A stretch of DNA of 64,000 nucleotides, from assembly GCA_002482005.1 (NCBI GenBank), contig DLFD01000059.1:62001-126000 (forward strand), read 5' to 3'. Position 1 is the stretch's first letter, and each line of letters starts with the position of its first letter. Shown in pieces: positions 44,143 through 51,805 of the stretch. The notes below the pieces were generated by a model. That model had not been told where the DNA came from. It saw only the letters and a list, made by a program, of their open reading frames with translations, and did no database searches. The stretch comes from Lachnospiraceae bacterium UBA7729 (lineage in GTDB: Bacteria; Bacillota; Clostridia; Lachnospirales; Lachnospiraceae). The translations under genes were made by a program, and so were the position numbers.

Positions 44143-44432
44143 AAAAGGTCAGCATCACGAGGGAATATATAAAGGGAGCTCCGCCACGGCTGCCTGAAAG
44201 GCGGGCGGGAAAGGAAAATTTGAATGAGCAAAACGACTGCTTGCAGGCGTTTTTGCGAATAAAAAATTTCCGTGCCGCTGAGGAGGCCGCAGGCCGTATC
44301 AGCGGCGAAGGAGCGACTCCTATGACCGAGTGAGGACAAGGGCAAAGCCACTCTGCCAGAGAAAATGAGCAAAGCGCAGCTTTGCGAGTATGAAGGATCA
44401 ATATCAGCATCATCTAAGAAAGGACAAAGACC
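44143..44432 (+). other. 290-bp gap between flxA and frdB with repeated hairpins
   Basis: Two hairpins share an AATGAGCAAA start: GCAAAACG (44228-44235) with CGTTTTTGC (44248-44256), and GCAAAGC (44369-44375) with GCTTTGC (44379-44385). Between them GCCGCTGA (44274-44281) pairs with TCAGCGGC (44299-44306). No convincing gene, promoter or U-tract is seen. It may be an inserted palindromic element or a processing region that sets flx/frd ratios. Confidence 0.5.
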
Positions 44433-45107
44433 ATGGAGAAGATGGTGAATGTATACTTCTACGGAAAGCGTTACAGCGTTCCGGAGAGTCTGACCGTCAT
44501 CGCAGCCTGGGAGTATGCCGGCTACACGCTGAAGCGCGGAGTTGGCTGCCGTAACGGTTTCTGCGGTGCATGTGCAACGATCTACCGCATCAAGGGCTCC
44601 AATGAGCTCCATACCTGCCTTGCATGCCAGAAGCAGGTCGAAGACAATATGTACATCGCTTCGATCCCCTTCTATCCGCAGGACAAGAGAGTCTATAACA
44701 TCAATGACCTGAAGGTCTCCGACAATATCATGATGGAGATCTATCCGGAGATCTACAGCTGCATCGGCTGCAACGCCTGCACAAAGGCATGCCCGCAGAA
44801 TCTGAACGTTATGCAGTACATCGCATATGCTCAGAGAGGCGAGTTTGAGAAGTGCGCGAACGAGTCCTTCGACTGCGTCATGTGCGGATGCTGCTCGACC
44901 AGATGCCCGGCTGGAATTTCCCATCCGTATGTCGGCCTTCTTGCAAGAAGACTGACCGGCAAGTACATCGCTCCGAAGAGTGAACATCTTGAGAAGAGAG
45001 TGGAAGAGATCGCTGAAGGCAAGTTTGACGAGCCGATGAAGGAGATGGCATCTCTTCCGACCGAAAAGCTGCAGGAGCTGTACAATAACCGCGAGATCGA
45101 GAAATAA
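44433..45107 (+). CDS. frdB: Fumarate reductase/succinate dehydrogenase-type iron-sulfur subunit
   Basis: A 224-residue electron-transfer subunit. The N-terminal plant-type [2Fe-2S] domain has CRNGFCGACATIYRI and a later CLAC. The C-terminal half has CIGCNACTKACP and CVMCGCCSTRCP. This gives one [2Fe-2S] and two [4Fe-4S] clusters, unlike canonical FrdB with [2Fe-2S], [4Fe-4S] and [3Fe-4S]. No cytochrome b or anchor gene is near, so the enzyme should be soluble. It pairs with the flavoprotein gene six bases downstream. Taking its electrons from the Flx-Hdr proteins is an inference from gene order. Confidence 0.85.
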   Translation: MEKMVNVYFYGKRYSVPESLTVIAAWEYAGYTLKRGVGCRNGFCGACATIYRIKGSNELHTCLACQKQVEDNMYIASIPFYPQDKRVYNINDLKVSDNIMMEIYPEIYSCIGCNACTKACPQNLNVMQYIAYAQRGEFEKCANESFDCVMCGCCSTRCPAGISHPYVGLLARRLTGKYIAPKSEHLEKRVEEIAEGKFDEPMKEMASLPTEKLQELYNNREIEK

Positions 45108-45113
45108 GGAGGA

Positions 45114-46748
45114 GTGAAGATGTATACAGAAGAGATGCTTGAGTCCATCAAGAAGGTTGAGGCGACTCGTCCGGAGCGTCTTCATACCGAGCCAAGGCGT
45201 CTTACCGCCGAAGAGAAGGATGAACTCCTCAGGCAGTGGCATCCGGATTATCGTGAGGATGCTTTTGATACCATCCAGATTGGACCGAACAAGGGACAGA
45301 AGGCTCCGAAGCAGCTCGCTGAGCTCCTTCACAGCAACAGCCGTCTGTACGGAATGAACATCGACCTTTCCAGGGTTGACTATGATACCGATGTCCTGAT
45401 CATCGGCGGCGGCGGAGCCGGATGTTCTGCTGCGATCGAGGCAGACAATGGCGGCGCCAAGGTCATGATCGTCACCAAGCTTCGCGCCGGTGACGCCAAC
45501 ACCATGATGGCAGAAGGCGGGATCCAGGCAGCTGACAAGGACAATGATTCCCCGGTGCAGCATTTCCTCGATGCTTACGGCGGCGGACACTTCGCAGCTA
45601 AGAGAGAACTGGTCGAGCAGCTGGTCATGGAAGCTCCGGATGCCATCAAGTGGCTGAATGAGCTGGGCGTCATGTTCGACAAGGAAGATGACGGGACCAT
45701 GATCACCACCCACGGCGGCGGAACTTCCAGAAAGAGAATGCATGCCTGCAAGGACTACTCCGGTGCAGAGATCATGCGTACCCTTCGCGATGAGGTCCAG
45801 AACCGTCAGATCCCGATCATCGAGTTCACTTCCGCTGTCGAGCTGATCAAGGATGATAAGGGGCAGGTTGCCGGTGCTGTTCTCCTCAACATGGAGACAG
45901 GCGATTACCTCGTAGCCCGCGCCAAGGTCGTCATCCTTGCTACCGGCGGTGCAGGAAGACTGCATTATCAGAACTTCCCGACTTCCAACCATTACGGAGC
46001 AACCGCAGACGGACTGATCCTTGCATATCGTGCAGGCGCTCCGCTGCTGTATCAGGATACCATCCAGTATCATCCGACCGGAGCTGCATTCCCGTCTCAG
46101 ATCCAGGGCGCTCTGGTAACCGAGAAGGTTCGTTCTCTGGGTGCGCAGCTGGTCAACAAGGATGGCGTCGCATATCTTCATCCGCTTGAGACCCGTGACG
46201 TATCCGCTGCAGGTATCATCCGCGAGTGCAAGGGCAGACACGAAGGTGTCACCACACCGCTCGGCGATGCGATCTGGCTGGATACCCCGATGATCGAGGA
46301 GCTTGGCGGAGCAGGTACCATCGAGGCAAGGATCCCGGCTATGCTGAGGATGTTCCTTCAGTATGGCATCGATATGAGAAAAGTACCGGTTCCGGTATAT
46401 CCGACTCAGCACTATCAGAACGGCGGTGTCGAGATCGATACGGAGTGTGCAACCTCTATCGACAACCTGCTTGTCGCAGGCGAGTGCTCCGGCGGTGTCC
46501 ATGGGCGCAACCGTCTGATGGGCAACTCTCTTCTTGATGTCATTGTCTTCGGACGTGATGCAGGAAAGAGCGCTGCTAAGAGAGCTGCTAAGGTTGAGCT
46601 TGGAACTCCTACTCTTGAGCATGTTGCAAGGTATGCTGCAGAACTGGAAGCTGCAGGCATTCATACCGGCAAGGTTTCTCCGCTGCTTCTTCCGAAGTAT
46701 GCAAGACATGCAAGAGAGTACGAGCAGAGAGGATTCCAGTTCCAGTAA
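45114..46748 (+). CDS. frdA: Fumarate reductase/succinate dehydrogenase-type flavoprotein
   Basis: The 544-residue flavoprotein probably reduces fumarate to succinate. An ~80-residue N-terminal extension precedes the FAD fold (VLIIGGGGAGCSAAIEA). Catalytic-type motifs are TIQYHPTG, PLETRDVSAAGI (arginine), QHYQNGGV and GECSGGVHGRNRLMGNSLLDVIVFGRDAG. The position of the histidine that covalently holds FAD in membrane FrdA/SdhA is not a histidine here (AGDANTMMAEGG), so FAD should be noncovalent, as in L-aspartate oxidase and thiol:fumarate reductase. Fumarase genes follow directly, supporting fumarate as substrate; aspartate oxidase is less likely because frdB is paired with it. Confidence 0.85.
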   Translation: MKMYTEEMLESIKKVEATRPERLHTEPRRLTAEEKDELLRQWHPDYREDAFDTIQIGPNKGQKAPKQLAELLHSNSRLYGMNIDLSRVDYDTDVLIIGGGGAGCSAAIEADNGGAKVMIVTKLRAGDANTMMAEGGIQAADKDNDSPVQHFLDAYGGGHFAAKRELVEQLVMEAPDAIKWLNELGVMFDKEDDGTMITTHGGGTSRKRMHACKDYSGAEIMRTLRDEVQNRQIPIIEFTSAVELIKDDKGQVAGAVLLNMETGDYLVARAKVVILATGGAGRLHYQNFPTSNHYGATADGLILAYRAGAPLLYQDTIQYHPTGAAFPSQIQGALVTEKVRSLGAQLVNKDGVAYLHPLETRDVSAAGIIRECKGRHEGVTTPLGDAIWLDTPMIEELGGAGTIEARIPAMLRMFLQYGIDMRKVPVPVYPTQHYQNGGVEIDTECATSIDNLLVAGECSGGVHGRNRLMGNSLLDVIVFGRDAGKSAAKRAAKVELGTPTLEHVARYAAELEAAGIHTGKVSPLLLPKYARHAREYEQRGFQFQ

Positions 46749-46784
46749 TAAGGGACTTCCGGTGCGTCAGATTTCAGGTAAATA

Positions 46785-46849
46785 AGGATAAGCTGGCGTG
46801 AATCTTAGCGTGATCGCGATAGTTTCCCCGTCAGCTTTTCTTATCCTTG
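46785..46849 (+). promoter_or_regulatory. Large stem-loop between frdA and fumarase
   Basis: AAGGATAAG (46785-46793) pairs perfectly with CTTATCCTT (46841-46849). CTGGCG (46794-46799) pairs with CGTCAG (46830-46835), leaving a CTTTT bulge. No U-tract follows on the plus strand. It may be a processing site, an attenuator arm or mRNA stabiliser. Confidence 0.45.
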
Positions 46850-46956
46850 AAGAGGACGTTTCGGGTGAGAAAGAAAGCGCTATTGTCACGTCAGGATACA
46901 TGGTATTCCAGGTAATGTGACTTAGCAGGAAAAACAAGCAGTAACAGTCAACATCA

Positions 46957-46962
46957 TATAAT
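46957..46962 (+). promoter_or_regulatory. Possible -10 element before the fumarase genes
   Basis: A perfect TATAAT lies 17 bases before the start codon, but no good -35 is found at 16-18 bases. The fumarase genes could therefore have their own activator-dependent promoter or simply be read from upstream. Confidence 0.35.
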
Positions 46963-46979
46963 TTCACCGGAGGAGTTTC

Positions 46980-47822
46980 ATGAGAGACATAGACGTTAGC
47001 GTCATCACCGATGAGATCGAGAAGATGTGCATGCATGCAAACCGTCATCTTCCGAAGGATATGCAGGAAGGGATCAAAGCCTGCAGAGCCTGTGAGGACG
47101 GCCCGATCGCCTGCACCATCCTTGATCAGATCATTGATAACTTCCAGACTGCAGACAAGGAAGAGGTCCCGATCTGCCAGGATACCGGCATGGCATGCAT
47201 CTTTCTCGAAGTAGGACAGGAAGTCCACTTTACCGGAGGAGCTCTTTACGATGCCATCAATGAAGGTGTCAGAAGAGGATATACAAAGGGATATCTGAGA
47301 AAGAGTGTCGAAGCCGACCCGATCCGCCGCGGCAACACCGGCGACAATACCCCGGCTATGATCACCGTGGACATCGTTCCGGGTGACAAGGTAAAGATCA
47401 CGGTCGCACCGAAGGGATTCGGTTCCGAGAACATGAGCGCACTGCGCATGTTCAAGCCGTCTGCAGGACTTCAGGGGATCAAGGACTTCATCCTTGAGAC
47501 CGTTGAGAATGCAGGCCCGAACCCATGCCCGCCGATCGTTGTCGGTGTAGGCATCGGGGGAAACTTCGATCATGTCGCCCTTGCAGCCAAGAAGGCTCTT
47601 CTTCGTCCGGTCGATTCCCACAACCCGGATCCCTTCTATGCCGCACTGGAAGACGAGATGCTTGAGAAGATCAATGAACTTGGCATCGGTCCTCAGGGGC
47701 TTGGCGGAAAGACAACTGCGATCGGTGTCAACATCGAGACTCTCCCGACCCACATCGCCGGTATGCCGTGTGCAGTCAACATCAGCTGCCATGTTACAAG
47801 ACATGAAACGGAGGTGATCTGA
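46980..47822 (+). CDS. fumA: Class I fumarate hydratase, alpha subunit
   Basis: The alpha subunit of the oxygen-sensitive [4Fe-4S] fumarase (TtdA/FumA N-terminal domain) that interconverts malate and fumarate. The 280 residues include the cluster cysteine regions ICQDTGMACIFLEVG, NTGDNTPAMITVDIVPGDKV, and CPPIVVGVGIGGNFDHVALAAKKAL. A CGGAGGAG site precedes the ATG. It is one base upstream of the beta subunit. Tartrate dehydratase uses the same fold, but the neighbouring fumarate reductase makes fumarate the likely substrate. Confidence 0.92.
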   Translation: MRDIDVSVITDEIEKMCMHANRHLPKDMQEGIKACRACEDGPIACTILDQIIDNFQTADKEEVPICQDTGMACIFLEVGQEVHFTGGALYDAINEGVRRGYTKGYLRKSVEADPIRRGNTGDNTPAMITVDIVPGDKVKITVAPKGFGSENMSALRMFKPSAGLQGIKDFILETVENAGPNPCPPIVVGVGIGGNFDHVALAAKKALLRPVDSHNPDPFYAALEDEMLEKINELGIGPQGLGGKTTAIGVNIETLPTHIAGMPCAVNISCHVTRHETEVI

Positions 47823-47823
47823 G

Positions 47824-48402
47824 ATGGCTGAAGAACTTCGCCGTATCCAGCTCCCGCTTACTCCGGAGCTTGCAAAGACGCTTCACATGGGAGACAACGT
47901 TCTCCTTACCGGAACCATCTACACCGCCCGCGACGCGGCTCATGAGCGCATGACAGAAAACCTGAAGAAGGGGATCCCGCTTCCGTTCGATCCAAAGGAC
48001 GCAACGATCTACTATGTAGGACCGACCCCGGCCGAGCCTGGCAAGGTCATCGGGTCTGCAGGACCGACAACGGCAGGACGTATGGACAAGTGGGCGCCGG
48101 AGATGATCTCTCTCGGAGCACGCGGAATGATCGGCAAAGGCAAGCGTTCTGCTTCCGTGATCGAAGCTGTAAAGAAATACAGCGGCTGCTATTTCGGGGC
48201 AATCGGCGGAGCAGGAGCTCTTCTTGCAAAGCACATCAAGAAGTGCAGGCTGATCGCTTATGAGGACCTTGGCCCTGAGGCGATCAGAGAACTCTATGTG
48301 GAAGATTTCCCTGTCACCGTCATCATCGACTGCGAAGGCAACGACCTCTACAAGAGTGGCAGAGCAGAGTATCTGAAGCTTCATAACGAGAAGAAGCAGT
48401 GA
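47824..48402 (+). CDS. fumB: Class I fumarate hydratase, beta subunit
   Basis: The 192-residue partner of the alpha subunit, matching the C-terminal domain of class I fumarases. Signatures are GDNVLLTGTIYTARDAAHERM, YYVGPTPAEPGKVIGSAGPTTAGRMDKW, MIGKGKRSASVIEA and YFGAIGGAGALLAKHIKK. Substrate-binding residues in the GPTT loop are intact. A terminator follows. Two-gene fumarases of this type are usual in anaerobic Clostridia and archaea. Confidence 0.92.
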   Translation: MAEELRRIQLPLTPELAKTLHMGDNVLLTGTIYTARDAAHERMTENLKKGIPLPFDPKDATIYYVGPTPAEPGKVIGSAGPTTAGRMDKWAPEMISLGARGMIGKGKRSASVIEAVKKYSGCYFGAIGGAGALLAKHIKKCRLIAYEDLGPEAIRELYVEDFPVTVIIDCEGNDLYKSGRAEYLKLHNEKKQ

Positions 48403-48427
48403 CCGGAGTCTCATCCTCCAAAATTAC

Positions 48428-48467
48428 AGCACCCGTCTTCCTGTTTATAGGAAGACAGGTGCTTTTT
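48428..48467 (+). terminator. Terminator after the fumarase genes
   Basis: AGCACCCGTCTTCCT (48428-48442) pairs with AGGAAGACAGGTGCT (48449-48463) with one C-A mismatch, followed by five Ts. It closes the hdr-flx-frd-fum region. Confidence 0.9.
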
Positions 48468-48480
48468 ATTATGTTATAAT
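48452..48480 (+). promoter_or_regulatory. Promoter of yhbY-nadD-yqeK-rsfS
   Basis: TATAAT (48475-48480) with a TGT extension, and AAGACA (48452-48457) at 17 bases as a partial -35 lying inside the terminator arm. Transcription would start near 48487. Confidence 0.65.
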
Positions 48481-48517
48481 GTTGTGGAATGCGTTTTTTT
48501 ATTGTGAGGAATATCAT

Positions 48518-48832
48518 ATGACAAGTAAACAGAGAGCATATCTGAAAAGTCTGGCGTCCAACATGGATACGATCCTCCAGGTAGGCAAGGAGGGTCTTTC
48601 CCCGGAGTGCACCGCTTCCATATCAGAGGCACTGGCTGCAAGAGAGCTGATCAAGATCGGTATCCTTCAGAATTATGACGGAGACCTGGACGAACTTGCA
48701 AGGACCGCCGCGGAGCGCACACGTTCCCAGCTGGTGCAGGTCATCGGCAGAAAGTTTGTGCTTTACAAGGAAGGCAAAGATGAGAAGAAAAAGATCATTC
48801 TTCCTTCGGCAGGCAGAAAGAAGGAAGAATGA
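48518..48832 (+). CDS. yhbY: YhbY-family RNA-binding ribosome assembly factor
   Basis: A 104-residue CRM-domain protein that binds pre-50S ribosomal particles. It shows SKQRAYLKSLASNMDTILQVGKEGLSPECTASISEAL with the GKEG loop, ELIKIGILQN, and LVQVIGRKFVLYK. The ATG at 48518 follows AGGA; the frame opens upstream through the promoter and was rejected. It heads the conserved yqeI(yhbY)-nadD-yqeK-rsfS order and overlaps nadD by four bases. Confidence 0.94.
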   Translation: MTSKQRAYLKSLASNMDTILQVGKEGLSPECTASISEALAARELIKIGILQNYDGDLDELARTAAERTRSQLVQVIGRKFVLYKEGKDEKKKIILPSAGRKKEE

Positions 48833-49506
48833 CCGGTGATACAGAGATCCCGGAAGATCCGCATGCTGTGAACGGAGAGAACGCCATGCGTAAAAAGATA
48901 GGCATCATGGGAGGCACATTTGACCCCATCCATATTGGTCATCTGATCCTGGGCGAAAGTGCCTTCATGCAGCTTGGGCTGGATAAAGTCCTGTTCATGC
49001 CATCCGGCAACCCTCCTCACAAGAGGAAGCGGGACGGCGCAGCCAACGAGCAGAGAGTAGAGATGGTCCGCCTTGCCATCGAGGGCAATGAGCACTTCGA
49101 GCTTTCCCTCGAGGAGATGCGGGAGGATGGATACACCTACACGAAGGAAACTCTCCTGAGACTTACAAGGGAGAATCCTGACACAGACTACTACTTTATC
49201 ATGGGTGCGGATTCCCTCCTTCAGTTTGATACCTGGAGGCAGCCTGAGGAGATCGCTAAGCTCTGCGTCATCGCTGTGGCAGTCAGAGATGGGATGCCCT
49301 CCGAAGAGTTTGATGCCGAGATCAGCCGGATGAAGGCAAAGTATCATGCCGATATCCGTAAGCTTACCAGTCCGAACCTTGATATCGCTTCCCATATGAT
49401 CCGGAAGTGGGTCAGGGAGGGCAGCAGCATCCGATATTATGTGCCGGAATCTGTGAGAAAGTACATCTATGACAGCGAGGTCTATACATGCAGTACGATT
49501 TCATAA
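48829..49506 (+). CDS. nadD: Nicotinate-nucleotide adenylyltransferase
   Basis: NadD adenylates nicotinate mononucleotide to deamido-NAD. It has the nucleotidyltransferase motif GIMGGTFDPIHIGHLILGE, FMPSGNPPHK, FIMGADSLLQFDTW and the closing SSIRYYVPESVRKYI. The ATG at 48829 overlaps the yhbY stop and has GAAGGAAG upstream, giving 225 residues. A second ATG at 48886 starts at the family's usual N-terminus and also has GGAGAG upstream, so the first 19 residues may not be translated. It overlaps yqeK by 19 bases. Confidence 0.94.
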   Translation: MTGDTEIPEDPHAVNGENAMRKKIGIMGGTFDPIHIGHLILGESAFMQLGLDKVLFMPSGNPPHKRKRDGAANEQRVEMVRLAIEGNEHFELSLEEMREDGYTYTKETLLRLTRENPDTDYYFIMGADSLLQFDTWRQPEEIAKLCVIAVAVRDGMPSEEFDAEISRMKAKYHADIRKLTSPNLDIASHMIRKWVREGSSIRYYVPESVRKYIYDSEVYTCSTIS

Positions 49507-50096
49507 AACTTGAGCACCGTCTGAAAAAAGAACTGGATGAAGACCGATACCAGCATACACTCGGAGTGATGTTCACTGCTTCGGCGCTTGCCATGTGCCA
49601 CGGGGGAGATATCCAGCAGGCGGAATGTGCAGGACTTCTTCATGACTGTGCAAAGTGCATCCCGAATGACAAAAAGCTGAAGATGTGCGAAGAGTATGGG
49701 ATCGAGGTCACGCCTACTGAGCGGAAAGCGCAGTTTCTGCTTCATTCCAAGCTGGGTGCGTACCTTGCGAAAGCTCAGTATGGGATCGAAGATGAAGAGA
49801 TTCTGAGCGCGATCAGATGGCACACGACCGGGAGACCGAACATGTCCCGGCTTGAGAAGATCATCTTCATAGCAGATTACATCGAGCCCCGCAGGAATAA
49901 GGCAGAACATCTTCCGGAGATCAGACAGCTGGCATTCCAGGACCTGAACCAGACGGTCCTCAGGATTCTCGAAGATACCCTCCACTACCTCGACAGGGGG
50001 AAGGGGGAAGTAGACGAGATGAGCAGGAGTGCGTTCCGGTATTATTACAATCTGTTCGGCAATCCGGATGATAAGGGAAGATCTCTTACAGAATAA
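49488..50096 (+). CDS. yqeK: HD-domain phosphohydrolase YqeK (symmetrical Ap4A hydrolase type)
   Basis: The 202-residue protein belongs to the YqeK HD family; members split diadenosine tetraphosphate symmetrically to two ADP. Metal ligands are visible in RYQHTLGV, LLHDCAK (HD), HSKLGA, AIRWHTTGRPNM and IFIADYIEPRR. It lies between nadD and rsfS as in Bacillus. The N-terminus is about 10 residues longer than the HD core requires. Confidence 0.92.
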   Translation: MQYDFIKLEHRLKKELDEDRYQHTLGVMFTASALAMCHGGDIQQAECAGLLHDCAKCIPNDKKLKMCEEYGIEVTPTERKAQFLLHSKLGAYLAKAQYGIEDEEILSAIRWHTTGRPNMSRLEKIIFIADYIEPRRNKAEHLPEIRQLAFQDLNQTVLRILEDTLHYLDRGKGEVDEMSRSAFRYYYNLFGNPDDKGRSLTE

Positions 50097-50162
50097 GCAG
50101 CAGGCTGAAACATCATCATGAAAGCTGCCCGGCTGAAAGAACACATACGGAGGTTAACGTAG

Positions 50163-50534
50163 ATGGCAGAAGAAAAGTCCAGGAAGATGGCAAGCCTTGC
50201 TTACCATGCACTGGAGGATAAGAAAGGCGCAGAGATCAGCGTGATCGATATCAGCAAGGTCAGCGTGATCGCGGATTATTTCATCATCGCATCCGGTGAG
50301 AACCGCAGTCAGGTGCAGGCTATGGCTGATAATGTCGAGGAGACTCTCGGCAGAGCCGGATATCCGCCCAAGGATATGGAAGGATACCGCAATGCAAACT
50401 GGGTCCTTCTCGATTTCGGAGACCTTGTCGTCCATATCTTCGACCGTGAGAATCGTGTCTTCTATGACCTTGAGCGCATCTGGCGCGACGGGACCAGGAC
50501 AACGATCGAAGAACTGGAAAAACAGGACCAATAA
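50163..50534 (+). CDS. rsfS: Ribosomal silencing factor RsfS
   Basis: RsfS binds protein L14 on the 50S subunit and blocks subunit joining when nutrients are short. The 123 residues show the family pattern KKGAEISVIDISKVSVIADYFIIASGENRSQVQAMADNVEE and NWVLLDFGDLVVHIFDRENRVFYDLERIW. It is the fourth gene of the yhbY operon, 66 bases after yqeK, with a GGAGG site upstream. Confidence 0.95.
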   Translation: MAEEKSRKMASLAYHALEDKKGAEISVIDISKVSVIADYFIIASGENRSQVQAMADNVEETLGRAGYPPKDMEGYRNANWVLLDFGDLVVHIFDRENRVFYDLERIWRDGTRTTIEELEKQDQ

Positions 50535-50558
50535 TCAGAAAAGTTAGGAGATAGAGCA

Positions 50559-51635
50559 ATGGCAGTCGACCAGGCATTCATCATTCAGCAGTTAATGAAT
50601 AAGGAAGTGCTATATGCAGCTTTCTGCATGAACACGAAGATGCCTTTCATTATCTGTGATCCGGAAACTTACAATGATCAGGTATGGGTCTTCGACAGCG
50701 AAGATGTCCTGAAGAAGTTTATCCAGGATTATGCTGAAAAGAAGTATATCATCCGCGGGGCAAAGATGGAAAAGAAGCAGTTCCCGGGCTTCTTTGCGTC
50801 CCTCTACACTCTTGATGTGAATGAGATCGTGTTCGCGGAAGCGGGATCCACGACGGATATCGCACTCAGCGCGATCATCAGGCGCCCGGATTTTTCAAAA
50901 CTTCCGGTCATCTCAAGACCGGTCGAGAATCCTTCCCTTCAGCTCTCCGGTCTGTATTTCATGCAGGAAGCGACCAGACAGATCCCGAACGAGCAGAAGG
51001 AAAACCTTCAGGACCTGAACGAAGAGTTCTCGGCAAACCTCGCATCGGCCCGCTACGTCGTTGCAATCCTTCCGAAGGAAGGTGAGGGGAGCCTTCAGGA
51101 GAAGCTTTCGAAGCACCAGTTTTCCGTCCCTGTACTGAACCTGAAAAACGGAAAGAAGTTTGTTCCGTGCTTCTCGGACCAGTTCGAATTCGACAAGTTC
51201 AGAAGAGGAGATAAGAAGCTCCTGGAACTTGCAGTTCCGCTCCCTGGCCTTATGCAGTATCTTGGAAATGGCACGGACGGATTCATGCTGAACCCGATGG
51301 GAATGTCCATGGCGCTCACTCCGGAACTGATCAGCGCGATCGAGAAGGCTTTCCCGGACCGTGTGAAGGCCGGCGTCGAGGCTGCGACAAACGTGGTGAA
51401 GGAAGCGGCAAAGCAACTGACTGCGGCTCAGAAGGCTCGCGCGGAGGCTCAGCAGGAAGCGAAGAAGAAGCCCCAGGAACAAAAGAAGAGTGAGATCCCG
51501 GTGAGTCACCTCCCCGGCCATTCCAAAGTCCTTACGCCATTCGGCCAGAAGACTGCTCAGGCAAAGCCGGAGGCGCCTGCGCCTGTCTACCGCCCGGTGA
51601 AGAAAGAGGATCAGAAACCGGAGGAGAAGCAGTAA
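50559..51635 (+). CDS. SseB-family protein
   Basis: A 358-residue cytoplasmic protein with SseB-like domains. The N-terminal domain (about 1-110) holds NKEVLYAAFCMNTKMPFIICDPETYNDQVWVFDSED. The second (about 140-275) has the typical FVPCFSDQFEFDKFR, LPGLMQYLGNGTDGFMLNPMGMSMALTPELI. The last ~70 residues are a low-complexity tail rich in A, K, Q, E and P. SseB family proteins in Gram-positives have no settled role. It follows rsfS by 24 bases and is likely the last gene of that operon. Confidence 0.8.
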   Translation: MAVDQAFIIQQLMNKEVLYAAFCMNTKMPFIICDPETYNDQVWVFDSEDVLKKFIQDYAEKKYIIRGAKMEKKQFPGFFASLYTLDVNEIVFAEAGSTTDIALSAIIRRPDFSKLPVISRPVENPSLQLSGLYFMQEATRQIPNEQKENLQDLNEEFSANLASARYVVAILPKEGEGSLQEKLSKHQFSVPVLNLKNGKKFVPCFSDQFEFDKFRRGDKKLLELAVPLPGLMQYLGNGTDGFMLNPMGMSMALTPELISAIEKAFPDRVKAGVEAATNVVKEAAKQLTAAQKARAEAQQEAKKKPQEQKKSEIPVSHLPGHSKVLTPFGQKTAQAKPEAPAPVYRPVKKEDQKPEEKQ

Positions 51636-51649
51636 GAAAGATATAAGAA

Positions 51650-51709
51650 AAGTCAGGCTGCGGCCCGCATCCCATATATCGGATGCCGGACCTGCAGTCT
51701 GACTTTTTT
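51650..51709. terminator. Bidirectional terminator between sseB and lexA
   Basis: AAGTCAGGCTGC (51650-51661) pairs with GCAGTCTGACTT (51694-51705), with GCATCC/GGATGC inside. A run of six Ts (51704-51709) follows on the plus strand and four Ts on the minus strand, so it can serve both convergent genes. Confidence 0.88.
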
Positions 51710-51747
51710 GATTCAGAAGATAGGAATATAGAATATATCCTTCGTAT

Positions 51748-51805
51748 CCGGATGACCGGGATCATCTCACCAGACACCGGATGACCAGGATCATCTCATC
51801 AGACG
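51748..51805. repeat. 29-bp tandem duplication across the lexA stop
   Basis: 51748-51776 and 51777-51805 both begin CCGGATGACC and agree at 26 of 29 bases. The second copy carries the last codons and stop of lexA; the first is a non-coding copy just beyond. It parallels the duplication across the ribF stop. Confidence 0.88.

Noticed and set aside
44228..44385. Two short peptides beginning MSK in the flxA-frdB gap
   Set aside because: They are 12 codons or run out of frame into frdB, lack ribosome-binding sites and are explained by the hairpin repeats.
44139..46709. An 856-codon open frame antisense to frdB-frdA
   Set aside because: It runs opposite two clear redox genes and has no recognisable domain or ribosome-binding site.
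45114..46748. L-aspartate oxidase (NadB)
   Set aside because: The flavoprotein is related, but it is paired with an Fe-S subunit gene and followed by fumarase, with no nadA or nadC nearby.
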